Origin: Verrucomicrobiota bacterium
GTDB lineage: Bacteria > Verrucomicrobiota > Verrucomicrobiia > Opitutales > Opitutaceae
Assembly (NCBI GenBank): GCA_023447015.1
Contig: JAEXPG010000121.1
Span: forward strand, 1 to 5,812
DNA: 5,812 nt
Reading direction: 5' to 3'
Positions 1 through 5,812 of this stretch are shown here, one piece after another. Position 1 is the first letter of the stretch. Each line of letters starts with the position of its first letter. The position numbers and the translations under genes are program-made. Under the pieces are notes generated by a model. The model saw only the letters and a list, made by a program, of their open reading frames with translations, was not told where the DNA came from and ran no database searches.

Positions 1-210
1 GCGTGGTGGTGCGCGGCCGGCGCGTGGCGGCACCGGGACGGACCGCTGGGGGCGTTCCTGGGCGCGGTGTTGGTCGCGGTGGTGCTCACCTACGCGCACA
101 GCCATCTCGAGCGAGTCCTGACCCAGACCAAGAGCCTGTCGCTGTGGTTGATCTTGTTGGGCGCCGCCGTCCGGATGCGAACATGGAAACCCGTCGCCCC
201 ATCTTCCTGA
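1..210 (+). CDS. C-terminal end of a polytopic membrane protein, family uncertain (5' end outside window)
   Basis: The frame from base 1 is open to a TGA at 208-210 and gives 69 C-terminal residues. It shows two hydrophobic stretches, LGAFLGAVLVAVVLTYA (about residues 16-32) and LSLWLILLGAAV (46-57), joined by a short polar loop (HSHLERVLTQTKS), with a basic tail (RMRTWKP). This is the look of the last two helices of an inner-membrane protein with a short cytoplasmic tail. The end loosely resembles O-antigen ligase/polymerase-type proteins, but too little is visible to assign a family. An alternative reading of the same bases in frame 3, in front of the next gene, is low-complexity Arg/Gly-rich and is probably not translated. 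The stop lies 28 bases inside the next gene, so the two genes overlap and may be co-transcribed. Confidence 0.6.
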   Translation, partial: AWWCAAGAWRHRDGPLGAFLGAVLVAVVLTYAHSHLERVLTQTKSLSLWLILLGAAVRMRTWKPVAPSS

Positions 211-572
211 CTCTCGCGGTGCTGGTCGTCGGTGTCGTGCTGGCGTGGCAAGTCCGCGCGGCTTGGCGTTGCCGGCTGGTGGTCTACAACGACTCCGATG
301 CGCGGCTCCCAGTTTGCCGGGTCGAGCTGGGCGGCGCCCTCCTCGACGCGCGGCCGATGGGCGCGGAGGAGAGCCGCGAGCATGCGCCGGCGGGCGAGGG
401 GACTTTCGAGCTCGAAGTGGAGACGCCCGACCAGGTCTGGCGGGCGCCGGTCGAGGTCGGCCCGGGTTTGATCACGATCGTCCACCTGCGCCGCGACGGT
501 CTCGTGGAAACCGGCACGCGCCGGACCTATGTGCGGAGGCTTTGGGATTTCGTCGGTTGGGCCGATGAGTGA
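183..572 (+). CDS. small membrane-anchored protein of unknown function
   Basis: 129 residues with no recognised family. The N-terminus is METRRP followed by a single hydrophobic segment (about residues 7-23, FLTLAVLVVGVVLAWQV) and then Arg-rich residues: a signal anchor or uncleaved signal peptide. The rest (about 30-129) alternates hydrophobic and polar residues as in a small beta-sandwich, from LVVYNDSDARLPVCRVELGG to an acidic TFELEVE strand and a basic YVRRLWDF near the end. It is likely a single-pass protein with an extracytoplasmic beta domain, although topology is not proven. The start at 183 is chosen because in-frame sequence upstream is implausible as protein and any later start would cut into the membrane segment. 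The Shine-Dalgarno signal is poor. It overlaps the preceding gene by 28 bases and ends 67 bases before the H-NOX gene; no functional link to the gas sensor is evident. Confidence 0.6.
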   Translation: METRRPIFLTLAVLVVGVVLAWQVRAAWRCRLVVYNDSDARLPVCRVELGGALLDARPMGAEESREHAPAGEGTFELEVETPDQVWRAPVEVGPGLITIVHLRRDGLVETGTRRTYVRRLWDFVGWADE

Positions 573-624
573 GGGGCGGAAGAAACCCCGGCTGAACCAA
601 GTCACGTCAGACCAACCTGAACCC

Positions 625-632
625 GAGAGAGG
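625..632 (+). promoter_or_regulatory. ribosome binding site of the H-NOX gene
   Basis: GAGAGAGG lies 7 bases before the ATG at 640. It decides between that start and in-frame upstream starts at 529 and 565, which overlap or abut the end of the preceding gene and would add an unconserved 25-37 residue N-terminus. The rest of the 573-639 leader shows no convincing -35/-10 pair; a weak GGGG/CCCC pairing (573-576 with 586-589) is too short to call. Confidence 0.75.
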
Positions 633-639
633 AAAACTC

Positions 640-1200
640 ATGTACGGCATGGTGAACAAGGCGATGGAAGAGATGGTGTGCCGCCAACACGGCGAGGAGA
701 TGTGGACGCGGATCAAGATGCGGGCCGGGGTCGAAGAGGACCTGTTCATCAGCAACGAGGGCTACCCGGACGAGATCACGTACCGATTGGTTGGCGCAGC
801 GAGCGCAGAGCTGGGCATGGATCCGGCGGATATCCTCAAGGCTTTTGGCGAGCATTGGGTGCTGCATACCGCGAGCGAGGGGTACGGCAGCATGATGCGC
901 GCGGGCGGGAAGTCGCTCCGCGAGTTCCTCGTGAACCTGCCGAACTTCCACACACGGGTGATCATGATCTACCCGAAGCTGCAGCCCCCGGGCTTCGCCT
1001 GCAGCGACGTCGGGGATCGATCGTTGCGCCTCCATTACCACACGCATCGGCCGGGTCTGACGATGTTCGTGGTCGGCCTGCTGCAGGGGCTCGGCCGGAT
1101 GTTCCGCACCCCGGTCAAGGTCACGATCGAGTCGCGCCGCGAGGAGGGCGCCGAGCACGACGTGTTCCTGGTCGAATGGGAGGAGTCGACCCAACGATGA
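640..1200 (+). CDS. stand-alone H-NOX (heme NO/O2-binding) gas sensor
   Basis: 186 residues, the usual length of a single-domain bacterial H-NOX. The start MYGMVNKAMEEMV is typical of the family. Family landmarks occur in order with the expected spacing: the proximal heme-ligand histidine is His104 (in LPNFHTRV), the heme-packing proline is Pro117 (QPPGF), and the propionate-binding YxSxR motif is Tyr133-His-Thr135-His-Arg137, with Thr in place of the usual Ser. All are offset by exactly two residues from Thermoanaerobacter H-NOX (His102, Pro115, Tyr131, Arg135). The position of the O2-stabilising distal tyrosine of that protein (Tyr140) appears to be Met142 in a nonpolar stretch, so an NO-selective, O2-excluding heme is predicted. 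No membrane segment or signal peptide is present, so it should be cytoplasmic. It is the first gene of a three-gene unit; its stop overlaps the next start (ATGA). The product probably acts in trans on the HNOBA protein and/or the kinase encoded downstream. Confidence 0.95.
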   Translation: MYGMVNKAMEEMVCRQHGEEMWTRIKMRAGVEEDLFISNEGYPDEITYRLVGAASAELGMDPADILKAFGEHWVLHTASEGYGSMMRAGGKSLREFLVNLPNFHTRVIMIYPKLQPPGFACSDVGDRSLRLHYHTHRPGLTMFVVGLLQGLGRMFRTPVKVTIESRREEGAEHDVFLVEWEESTQR

Positions 1201-3239
1201 GCGCTGGAGCGCCAGACCGACCGGCACCCTTCGTGCCGGCTCGCTGCTTCGACACGGTGTTCCCGTTTCATTTTGCCTTCGATGCGGGGCTGCGGATCAC
1301 GCACGTAGGACAAGGCCTCGCGCGGCTGTGCCCGGCGGTCGCGGTCGGCGCGAGGCTGGGCGATTGTCTGCGGATCGACCGGCCCGAGGGGACGACAACC
1401 TTCGACGAGATACGGGCCACGCAACGGCAGCTGTTCCTGCTGACGGAACCCGCGGGTCGCTTCCGGCTCCGTGGGCAGATGTTGGAGCTGCCGGAGCTCG
1501 GCGGCATGGTGTTCCTCGGTTCGCCGTGGCTGACCGATCCGGGGCAGCTCGAGGCGCTCGGCATGTCGATGGAAGACTTCGCTCTGCATGACCCGGCGAT
1601 GGATTTCCTGCAGCTCATGCAGGCGCAGAAGATGGCGGTGGGCGACCTGCGGCTGTTGAACGAGCGGCTCGCCAAGGGGCGGGCGGAGGTGCGCGCCGCC
1701 AACGAGAAACTGCAGCTGCAGAACCGCCACTTGTTGGAGACAGAGTCGCGGCTGGTCCGGCAGGAACGCGAGGCGCGGACGCTGGCGCTCATCGCCGCAC
1801 GGACCGACAACGCGGTGGTCCTGACCGACGCCGCCGGGCGGGTGGTTTGGGTGAACGCCGGTTTCACCCGGCTCACTGGCTACACTCTCGAGGAGATGGC
1901 GGGTCGGACGCCCGGTTCAGTGCTGCAGGGCCGAGGTACCGACCCCGCTACCGTCCGGCATATCCATGAGCAGTTGCGCCGCGGCGAGGGATTCAGCGTG
2001 GAGATCCAGAATTACGGCAAGGACGGCCGTTGTTACTGGCTGGCGATTGAGGTGCAGCCGATCCGCGACGAGAGCGGTGGGCTGACGAACTTCATGGCGA
2101 TCGAAAGCGACATCACCGGGCGGCGGTCGGCCCAGCAACGGCTCGCGATCCAGTACGAGGTGGTGCGACTGTTGGCGGAGAGTAGTTGCGAGGCGGAGGT
2201 GTTTCGGGAGGTGCTCGGCGCGCTCTGCCGGAACTTGGATTGGCAGATCGGGCTGCTCTGGCGCTGCGACGGAGCGTCGCTGCGGGTGGATACGGAATGG
2301 CATCGGCCCGAGGTGAGTGTCGGGCAGTTTCTTGAGGCGAGTTCGAGGCAGCGTTTCGCGAAGGGAGTCGGATTGCCCGGCCGCGTGTGGGCGTCGGGGC
2401 GACCGGAGTGGATCGTGGATGTGGCCTGCGATGCGAACTTCCCGCGGAGGGACCCGGCGAGGGCGGACGGTCTCCACGGGGCGTTCGGCTTTCCGGTCTT
2501 CGTGCGCGGGGAATTCTGGGGCGTGCTGGAGCTTTTCAGCCGGAAGATCGAGGAGCCCGATGAAGCGCTGCTCGGCGCGGTGGGCGCGGTGGGCGAACAG
2601 ATCGGGCAGCGCATCGTGCGTTGCGAGGCCGAGCGGGCGCTGCGCGAGACGAGCGCGCTCCAACGGGCGATCCTGGACGGGGCGAGCTACGCGATCATCT
2701 CGACGACCCCAACCGGGGTGATCGAGCATTTCAATCCGGCGGCGGAGCGTCTGCTCGGATACGCCGCGGCCGAGATGATCGGGCGGAAGACGCCCGCGGT
2801 GTTCCACGATCCGGCCGAGGTGGAGGAGCATGCGCGGACGCTCACCGGCGAACTGGGCCGGGAGGTGGAGGCGGGGTTCCGCACCTTCGTGACCAAGGCC
2901 GAACTCGGGGTGCCGGAGGAACGGGAATGGACGTATATCCGCAAGGACGGCACGCGGGTTCCGGTGCTGCTCTCGGTCAGCGCCCTGATCGACGAGTCAC
3001 GGCGGATCGTGGGCTACCTCGGGATTGCCTCCGACCTGACGCAGCGCAAACGCGGCGAGGAGCAGTTGCGTGCGACAATGGACGAACTCGAGCGCTTCAA
3101 CCGGCTGATGCTCAAACGCGAGGAACGCGTGCTCGAGCTCAAGCGCGAGGTGAACGAGCTCCGGGCCAAGGCGGGGTTGTCGCCGCTCTACACCTCCGCC
3201 TTTTCTGAGACGGTGGGCCCCGCGCCCGCCTCGCCATGA
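1197..3239 (+). CDS. HNOBA-coiled coil-PAS-GAF-PAS signalling protein without output domain
   Basis: 680 residues. Residues about 16-155 form an H-NOX-associated (HNOBA) domain as in soluble guanylate cyclase: FPFHFAFD (22-29), GLARLCP (40-46), LRGQMLELPE (91-100), FLGSP (106-110) and the LHD motif at 130-132. A charged coiled coil (about 143-200) follows, corresponding to the cyclase signalling helix. Next come a PAS domain (about 196-308, LOV-like QGRGTDP but no photoactive Cys), a GAF domain (about 318-475), a second PAS (about 483-616) and a C-terminal coiled coil (about 618-660, ELERFNRLMLKREERVLELK). No kinase, cyclase, GGDEF, EAL or DNA-binding domain follows, so it probably works as a sensor/adaptor joining H-NOX to the kinase encoded next. 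No membrane segment is seen. The ATG at 1197 overlaps the H-NOX stop and has GGGAGGAG at 1178-1185, 11 bases upstream. In-frame sequence before it is a shadow of H-NOX. Additional ligands for PAS or GAF cannot be predicted. Confidence 0.93.
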   Translation: MSAGAPDRPAPFVPARCFDTVFPFHFAFDAGLRITHVGQGLARLCPAVAVGARLGDCLRIDRPEGTTTFDEIRATQRQLFLLTEPAGRFRLRGQMLELPELGGMVFLGSPWLTDPGQLEALGMSMEDFALHDPAMDFLQLMQAQKMAVGDLRLLNERLAKGRAEVRAANEKLQLQNRHLLETESRLVRQEREARTLALIAARTDNAVVLTDAAGRVVWVNAGFTRLTGYTLEEMAGRTPGSVLQGRGTDPATVRHIHEQLRRGEGFSVEIQNYGKDGRCYWLAIEVQPIRDESGGLTNFMAIESDITGRRSAQQRLAIQYEVVRLLAESSCEAEVFREVLGALCRNLDWQIGLLWRCDGASLRVDTEWHRPEVSVGQFLEASSRQRFAKGVGLPGRVWASGRPEWIVDVACDANFPRRDPARADGLHGAFGFPVFVRGEFWGVLELFSRKIEEPDEALLGAVGAVGEQIGQRIVRCEAERALRETSALQRAILDGASYAIISTTPTGVIEHFNPAAERLLGYAAAEMIGRKTPAVFHDPAEVEEHARTLTGELGREVEAGFRTFVTKAELGVPEEREWTYIRKDGTRVPVLLSVSALIDESRRIVGYLGIASDLTQRKRGEEQLRATMDELERFNRLMLKREERVLELKREVNELRAKAGLSPLYTSAFSETVGPAPASP

Positions 3240-5488
3240 ACCCGATTCTCCAGCGACAGCTGCGGCGCCATCTCCCGGAGGGGGTGCCCGTCGAGATGCT
3301 GGGGCCTCTGCTCGAGGTCGTGAGCCGCACCTACGATGAGCTGGAGGGCGACGCGAGGTTCCTCTCGCACACGCTGGAAGTCACGTCGCAAGAGTTGACC
3401 GAAGCCAACGCCCGAATACGCAGCGAACTCGAGGGGCGGGTGAACCGGATCAGCGACCAGTTCGAGCGAACCCTCGACCTGCAACCCAACCTGATCTTCC
3501 GCTGTCAGCACGGCGCGGCCGGGTACTCGATCTCGCTCGCGCGCGGGGAGTTGCTGCGGCGCCTCGGGTTCGCGCACGAGGAGGTCGAACACCATCCGTT
3601 GGCGGTGCTGTTCCCTCGGGAGGCCGAGCGGGCGTTGTTCGACAAGGCGAGGGCGGGTGCGGCGCAGGTCTTTGACGCCGCGCTCGGCAAGACCCGAACC
3701 TTGTGTCAGGTCTCGGTCCATCCGCATGACGATGGCGCCGGCGGAGGTGAGCTGATCGGCTGTATCGAGGCGGTGTCGGTCCAGCGACAGGTGGAGGCGC
3801 GGCTGCGGGAGACTTCCGCGGCCCTTTCCGAGCGCGCGCACGAGCTTGAGCAGCACCGACGGGTGATGTTGAGCATGATCGAGGATCTTGATCTCTCGCG
3901 GACGAACATCACCCGGGAGCGCGACCGCGCGAACGCGCTGGCCGACGAGCTGCGCGTGGCTCGGGATGTCGCGGAGGCGGCCAACAGCGCCAAGAGCGAG
4001 TTTCTCGCCTCCATGAGCCATGAGATCCGCACTCCGTTGCACGGCATCGTTTCGGCCGCCGAACTGCTGGCGGGCGGGGCGCTGGATCAGCGCCAGGGCC
4101 GCCTGGTGGAGACCCTGCAGAACGCGGCGGAACACCTCCTCGGGCTGGTGAACGACATCCTCGATTTTGCGAAGATCGAAGCGGGCCGGCTCGACCTTCT
4201 CGAGGAGGACTTCGAACTGCGCAATCTGATCGGGGAGTGTTTGGCGTTGGTGCGGCCGACCGCGGAACGGAAGGGGTTGGCGTTGCTGCCGGAGTTCGCG
4301 CTTCCGGACCCATGTCCGGTGCGAGGAGATCCGGTCCGGATGCGCCAGATGCTCGTGAATCTTCTCGGGAATGCGGTGAAGTTTACCGCGGCCGGGAGCG
4401 TCTGGGTGCGGGCCCGGATCGAGGAGACGCCCGAGGGGAAGCAACTGGCGTTAGAGGTGGAGGACACCGGGGTCGGAATCGACGAGGCCCAGCAGGCGAA
4501 ACTCTTTCAACCGTTCACCCAACTGGAGAGCGCGGCGATGCGGCGCCACGGAGGGACCGGACTGGGCCTCGCGATCTCGCAGAAGATCGCGGCCCGCCTT
4601 GGCGGGCGGATCGGTGTTCGGAGCCAGCCGGGCAAGGGCAGCGTCTTCGCGATCTCCGTGCCGTACGTGGTTGGGAAGGTCTTGGGACCGCGCGCGGCGG
4701 TTGCGGCAACGCGGAGCGGCGAGCGACTGAAGGTGCTGGTGGTGGACGACACCGAGGCGAACCTGATGCTGATGCGGATGCTGCTCGAGGATCTCGGGCA
4801 CGAGTGCAGCACGTGCACCTCGGGATTGGCGGCGATCGACCGGTGTGTCGCGGAGCGACCCGACGTGGTGCTGATGGATGTGCACATGCCGGACCTGGAT
4901 GGTGTCGAGACAAGCCGCCGGATCATGGCCGAACTGCGCCGGGCCAACTCGGACCGTGTGCCGCGGATCGTCGCGCTGACGGCCGACGTGCGGCAGGAGA
5001 ACCGCCGAGCGTGCTTCGATGCGGGTATGGTGGGGTTTATGACAAAGCCGGTCCGGATGCGCGCGCTGGTGGAGATGCTGGGCGGGCGAGGTGAAGATTC
5101 CCAAGGCGTCGAGAACGCTGTCGTACCCTTTGTCGACCATGACCTCGCCGCGGAGCTATTCGGCGCGCACGAAGGCGGCAGCGCGCAGCAGATCGGGGAG
5201 ATGGTCAGGGATTTGGTTCGTAGCGCGCGCGCCGAACTTGACGAGTTGGGGACCGTCGCGATCGAGGGCACGCGGGAACGGATTGCCGCGAGGCTCCATC
5301 GCGTGGCGGGGACGATCGTGAACTTCGCCTTCGCCCGGGCGGGGTGGGATCTGCGGCGTCTGGAAGCGCGGATCAACGAGGTCGAACCGGATGCGTTTCG
5401 CGCCTCCATCGGGGAGGCGCGGGAGCATTTCGAAACCGGAGTGCGCGAACTCGCGGCGCGTTACCCGGCGTTGCTCACGGGGTCTTGA
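3236..5488 (+). CDS. hybrid histidine kinase (PAS-HisKA-HATPase-REC-HPt)
   Basis: 750 residues, no membrane segment, so a cytoplasmic kinase. Order: helical N-terminus (1-75), PAS-like domain (about 76-182, starting QPNLIFRC), coiled coil (about 183-250), HisKA with SHEIRTPL (phospho-acceptor His262), HATPase_c with N box (Asn375 and Asn379 in NLLGNAVKF), G1 DTGVGI (410-415), F box FQPF (424-427) and G2 GGTGLGL (439-445). A receiver domain (about 497-615) has Asp504/Asp505, phospho-acceptor Asp548 (LMDVHMP), Thr582 and Lys604. A C-terminal HPt domain (about 632-745) has His688 in LHRVAG. All catalytic residues are present, so an active relay His262-Asp548-His688 is expected. The final response regulator is not in the window. 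The start ATG overlaps the preceding stop (ATGA) and lacks a good Shine-Dalgarno, so translation probably depends on coupling. The last 14 bases overlap a convergent gene. Its input is inferred to be the H-NOX/HNOBA pair from the operon arrangement. Confidence 0.95.
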   Translation: MNPILQRQLRRHLPEGVPVEMLGPLLEVVSRTYDELEGDARFLSHTLEVTSQELTEANARIRSELEGRVNRISDQFERTLDLQPNLIFRCQHGAAGYSISLARGELLRRLGFAHEEVEHHPLAVLFPREAERALFDKARAGAAQVFDAALGKTRTLCQVSVHPHDDGAGGGELIGCIEAVSVQRQVEARLRETSAALSERAHELEQHRRVMLSMIEDLDLSRTNITRERDRANALADELRVARDVAEAANSAKSEFLASMSHEIRTPLHGIVSAAELLAGGALDQRQGRLVETLQNAAEHLLGLVNDILDFAKIEAGRLDLLEEDFELRNLIGECLALVRPTAERKGLALLPEFALPDPCPVRGDPVRMRQMLVNLLGNAVKFTAAGSVWVRARIEETPEGKQLALEVEDTGVGIDEAQQAKLFQPFTQLESAAMRRHGGTGLGLAISQKIAARLGGRIGVRSQPGKGSVFAISVPYVVGKVLGPRAAVAATRSGERLKVLVVDDTEANLMLMRMLLEDLGHECSTCTSGLAAIDRCVAERPDVVLMDVHMPDLDGVETSRRIMAELRRANSDRVPRIVALTADVRQENRRACFDAGMVGFMTKPVRMRALVEMLGGRGEDSQGVENAVVPFVDHDLAAELFGAHEGGSAQQIGEMVRDLVRSARAELDELGTVAIEGTRERIAARLHRVAGTIVNFAFARAGWDLRRLEARINEVEPDAFRASIGEAREHFETGVRELAARYPALLTGS
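5399..5421. other. perfect inverted repeat inside the HPt coding region (possible terminator hairpin for the convergent gene)
   Basis: CGCGCCTCC (5399-5407) pairs perfectly with GGAGGCGCG (5413-5421) around a 5-base loop. It lies 53 bases past the stop of the leftward PepSY-type gene and inside the last part of the kinase gene. Neither strand has a T-run after the stem, so it is not a standard intrinsic terminator. It could reduce read-through from the convergent gene, or be a chance result of GC-rich coding. Confidence 0.25.
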
Positions 5489-5812
5489 CGATTGGGCGGG
5501 CGCGGAACCGTCGCCAGGAGAGGGCGAACCCGGTCCAGACGAGGACGAGGGCGGCGGAGGAGGCGAGGGCGGCGACGAGCTGGCTGGGCCAGCCGAGCGC
5601 TTCGCCGGTATGAAGGAAACGCGCCCAGCTGCGCAGGCGGCGGCCGGCGGGTTGGTCGGCGAACGTATCTGTGCGCAGGACGGCGCCGGTGAACGGGTCG
5701 TGGTGGAGCGTGGTCGTGGCGAAACGCGGCGACTGGTCGGCGGTGCGGACGGCGACGGCCACCGCCTGCGGGCCGCGGGGGCGCGGCTGTTCGGCGGCGG
5801 CCGGCGCGGAGG
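5475..5812 (-). CDS. C-terminal part of PepSY-associated transmembrane (PiuB-like) protein (5' end outside window)
   Basis: The - strand frame is open from the window edge to a TGA at 5477-5475, giving 111 visible residues. A GTG codon at 5762 is not the start, because the frame continues upstream. The visible part has a Pro/Ala-rich linker, then HHDPFTGAVLRTDTFAD (PepSY-like end), RSWARFLHTGEALGWPSQ, a hydrophobic helix (VAALASSAALVLVWTGFAL) and a basic tail (SWRRFRARP). The HTGEALG motif followed by a final helix ending in TGxxLSWRR is characteristic of the PepSY-associated TM family, inner-membrane proteins often found near TonB-dependent siderophore or iron receptors and sometimes called iron-regulated membrane proteins. 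The gene is convergent with the hybrid kinase gene and overlaps it by 14 bases, so it belongs to a different transcription unit. Its substrate cannot be told from this fragment. Confidence 0.85.
   Translation of the reverse strand, partial: SAPAAAEQPRPRGPQAVAVAVRTADQSPRFATTTLHHDPFTGAVLRTDTFADQPAGRRLRSWARFLHTGEALGWPSQLVAALASSAALVLVWTGFALSWRRFRARPIVKTP

Noticed and set aside
3..182. Long upstream extension in frame with the 129-residue small protein (start at base 3)
   Set aside because: The extension is Arg/Gly/Ala-rich low-complexity sequence with no membrane or domain character, while frame 1 over the same bases gives a coherent membrane-protein end. The ATG at 183 immediately precedes a clean membrane anchor.
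405..416. 12-base perfect palindrome TTCGAGCTCGAA, a possible operator
   Set aside because: It lies inside the small membrane protein gene, encodes an ordinary strand (TFELE), and is over 200 bases from the H-NOX start with no promoter nearby.
529..639. N-terminally extended H-NOX starting at 529 or 565
   Set aside because: H-NOX proteins normally begin at the MYGMVNK-type segment, and the start at 640 has a strong, well-spaced Shine-Dalgarno; the upstream starts do not.
678..1196. Upstream extension of the HNOBA protein overlapping the H-NOX gene
   Set aside because: It is the +2 shadow of the H-NOX gene with no recognisable domain; HNOBA homology begins just after the ATG at 1197.
1710..1721. 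Palindromic CTGCAGCTGCAG
   Set aside because: It encodes the KLQLQ repeat of a coiled coil; repetitive Leu/Gln codons explain it.
2574..2596. Short tandem repeat of GGCGCGGTG
   Set aside because: It encodes a GAVGAVGEQ helix at the end of the GAF domain; two copies only, explained by coding.
1917..2831. 304-residue - strand open frame opposite the PAS-GAF-PAS gene
   Set aside because: Shadow frame, rich in Arg/His/Pro, without domain signals; the + strand carries clear PAS and GAF domains.
3188..4444. 418-residue - strand open frame opposite the kinase gene
   Set aside because: Long antisense frames are common in GC-rich coding DNA. Its product has no recognisable motif and is opposite conserved kinase domains.
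4592..4607. Hairpin GCCCGCC-TT-GGCGGGC
   Set aside because: It lies in the conserved AARLGGRI codons of the HATPase domain; a chance palindrome of GC-rich codons with no T-run.
5475..5812. Functional link between the PepSY-type iron-associated gene and the heme NO sensor
   Set aside because: The genes are convergent and not co-transcribed, and the PepSY fragment shows no heme- or NO-related signal; adjacency alone is weak evidence.

Overview
The window is GC-rich, densely coded and mostly read on the + strand. Its core is a compact three-gene signalling operon (640-5488): a stand-alone heme nitric-oxide/oxygen-binding protein (H-NOX); a 680-residue protein that starts with the H-NOX-associated domain of soluble guanylate cyclases (HNOBA) and continues as coiled coil-PAS-GAF-PAS with no output domain; and a 750-residue hybrid histidine kinase with PAS, HisKA, HATPase, receiver and HPt domains. 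Both internal junctions are 4-base ATGA overlaps, which points to coupled translation and co-expression.

Layout: 1-210 is the 3' end of a polytopic membrane protein of uncertain family. 183-572 is a small membrane-anchored protein of unknown function that overlaps it. 573-639 is a short leader holding the H-NOX ribosome binding site. 640-1200, 1197-3239 and 3236-5488 are the operon. 5475-5812 on the - strand is the C-terminal end of a PepSY-associated transmembrane (PiuB-like) protein, convergent with the kinase gene and overlapping its end by 14 bases. No RNA genes, mobile elements, CRISPR arrays or obvious intrinsic terminators were seen. There is no gene-free stretch above 300 bases.

Inferred working model: NO (or another diatomic gas) binds the H-NOX heme. 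H-NOX signals in trans to the HNOBA/PAS/GAF/PAS protein, which may add further inputs. That protein then modulates the hybrid kinase, whose relay would run His262 -> Asp548 -> His688 and on to a response regulator encoded elsewhere. The first half resembles an animal soluble guanylate cyclase whose H-NOX is a separate polypeptide and whose cyclase is replaced by sensor domains plus a separate kinase.

Organism: a Gram-negative bacterium with high GC content. The PAS/coiled-coil style and the gene mixture are compatible with Verrucomicrobiota (Opitutales-like), but this is an impression from protein style and is not demonstrated by the sequence.
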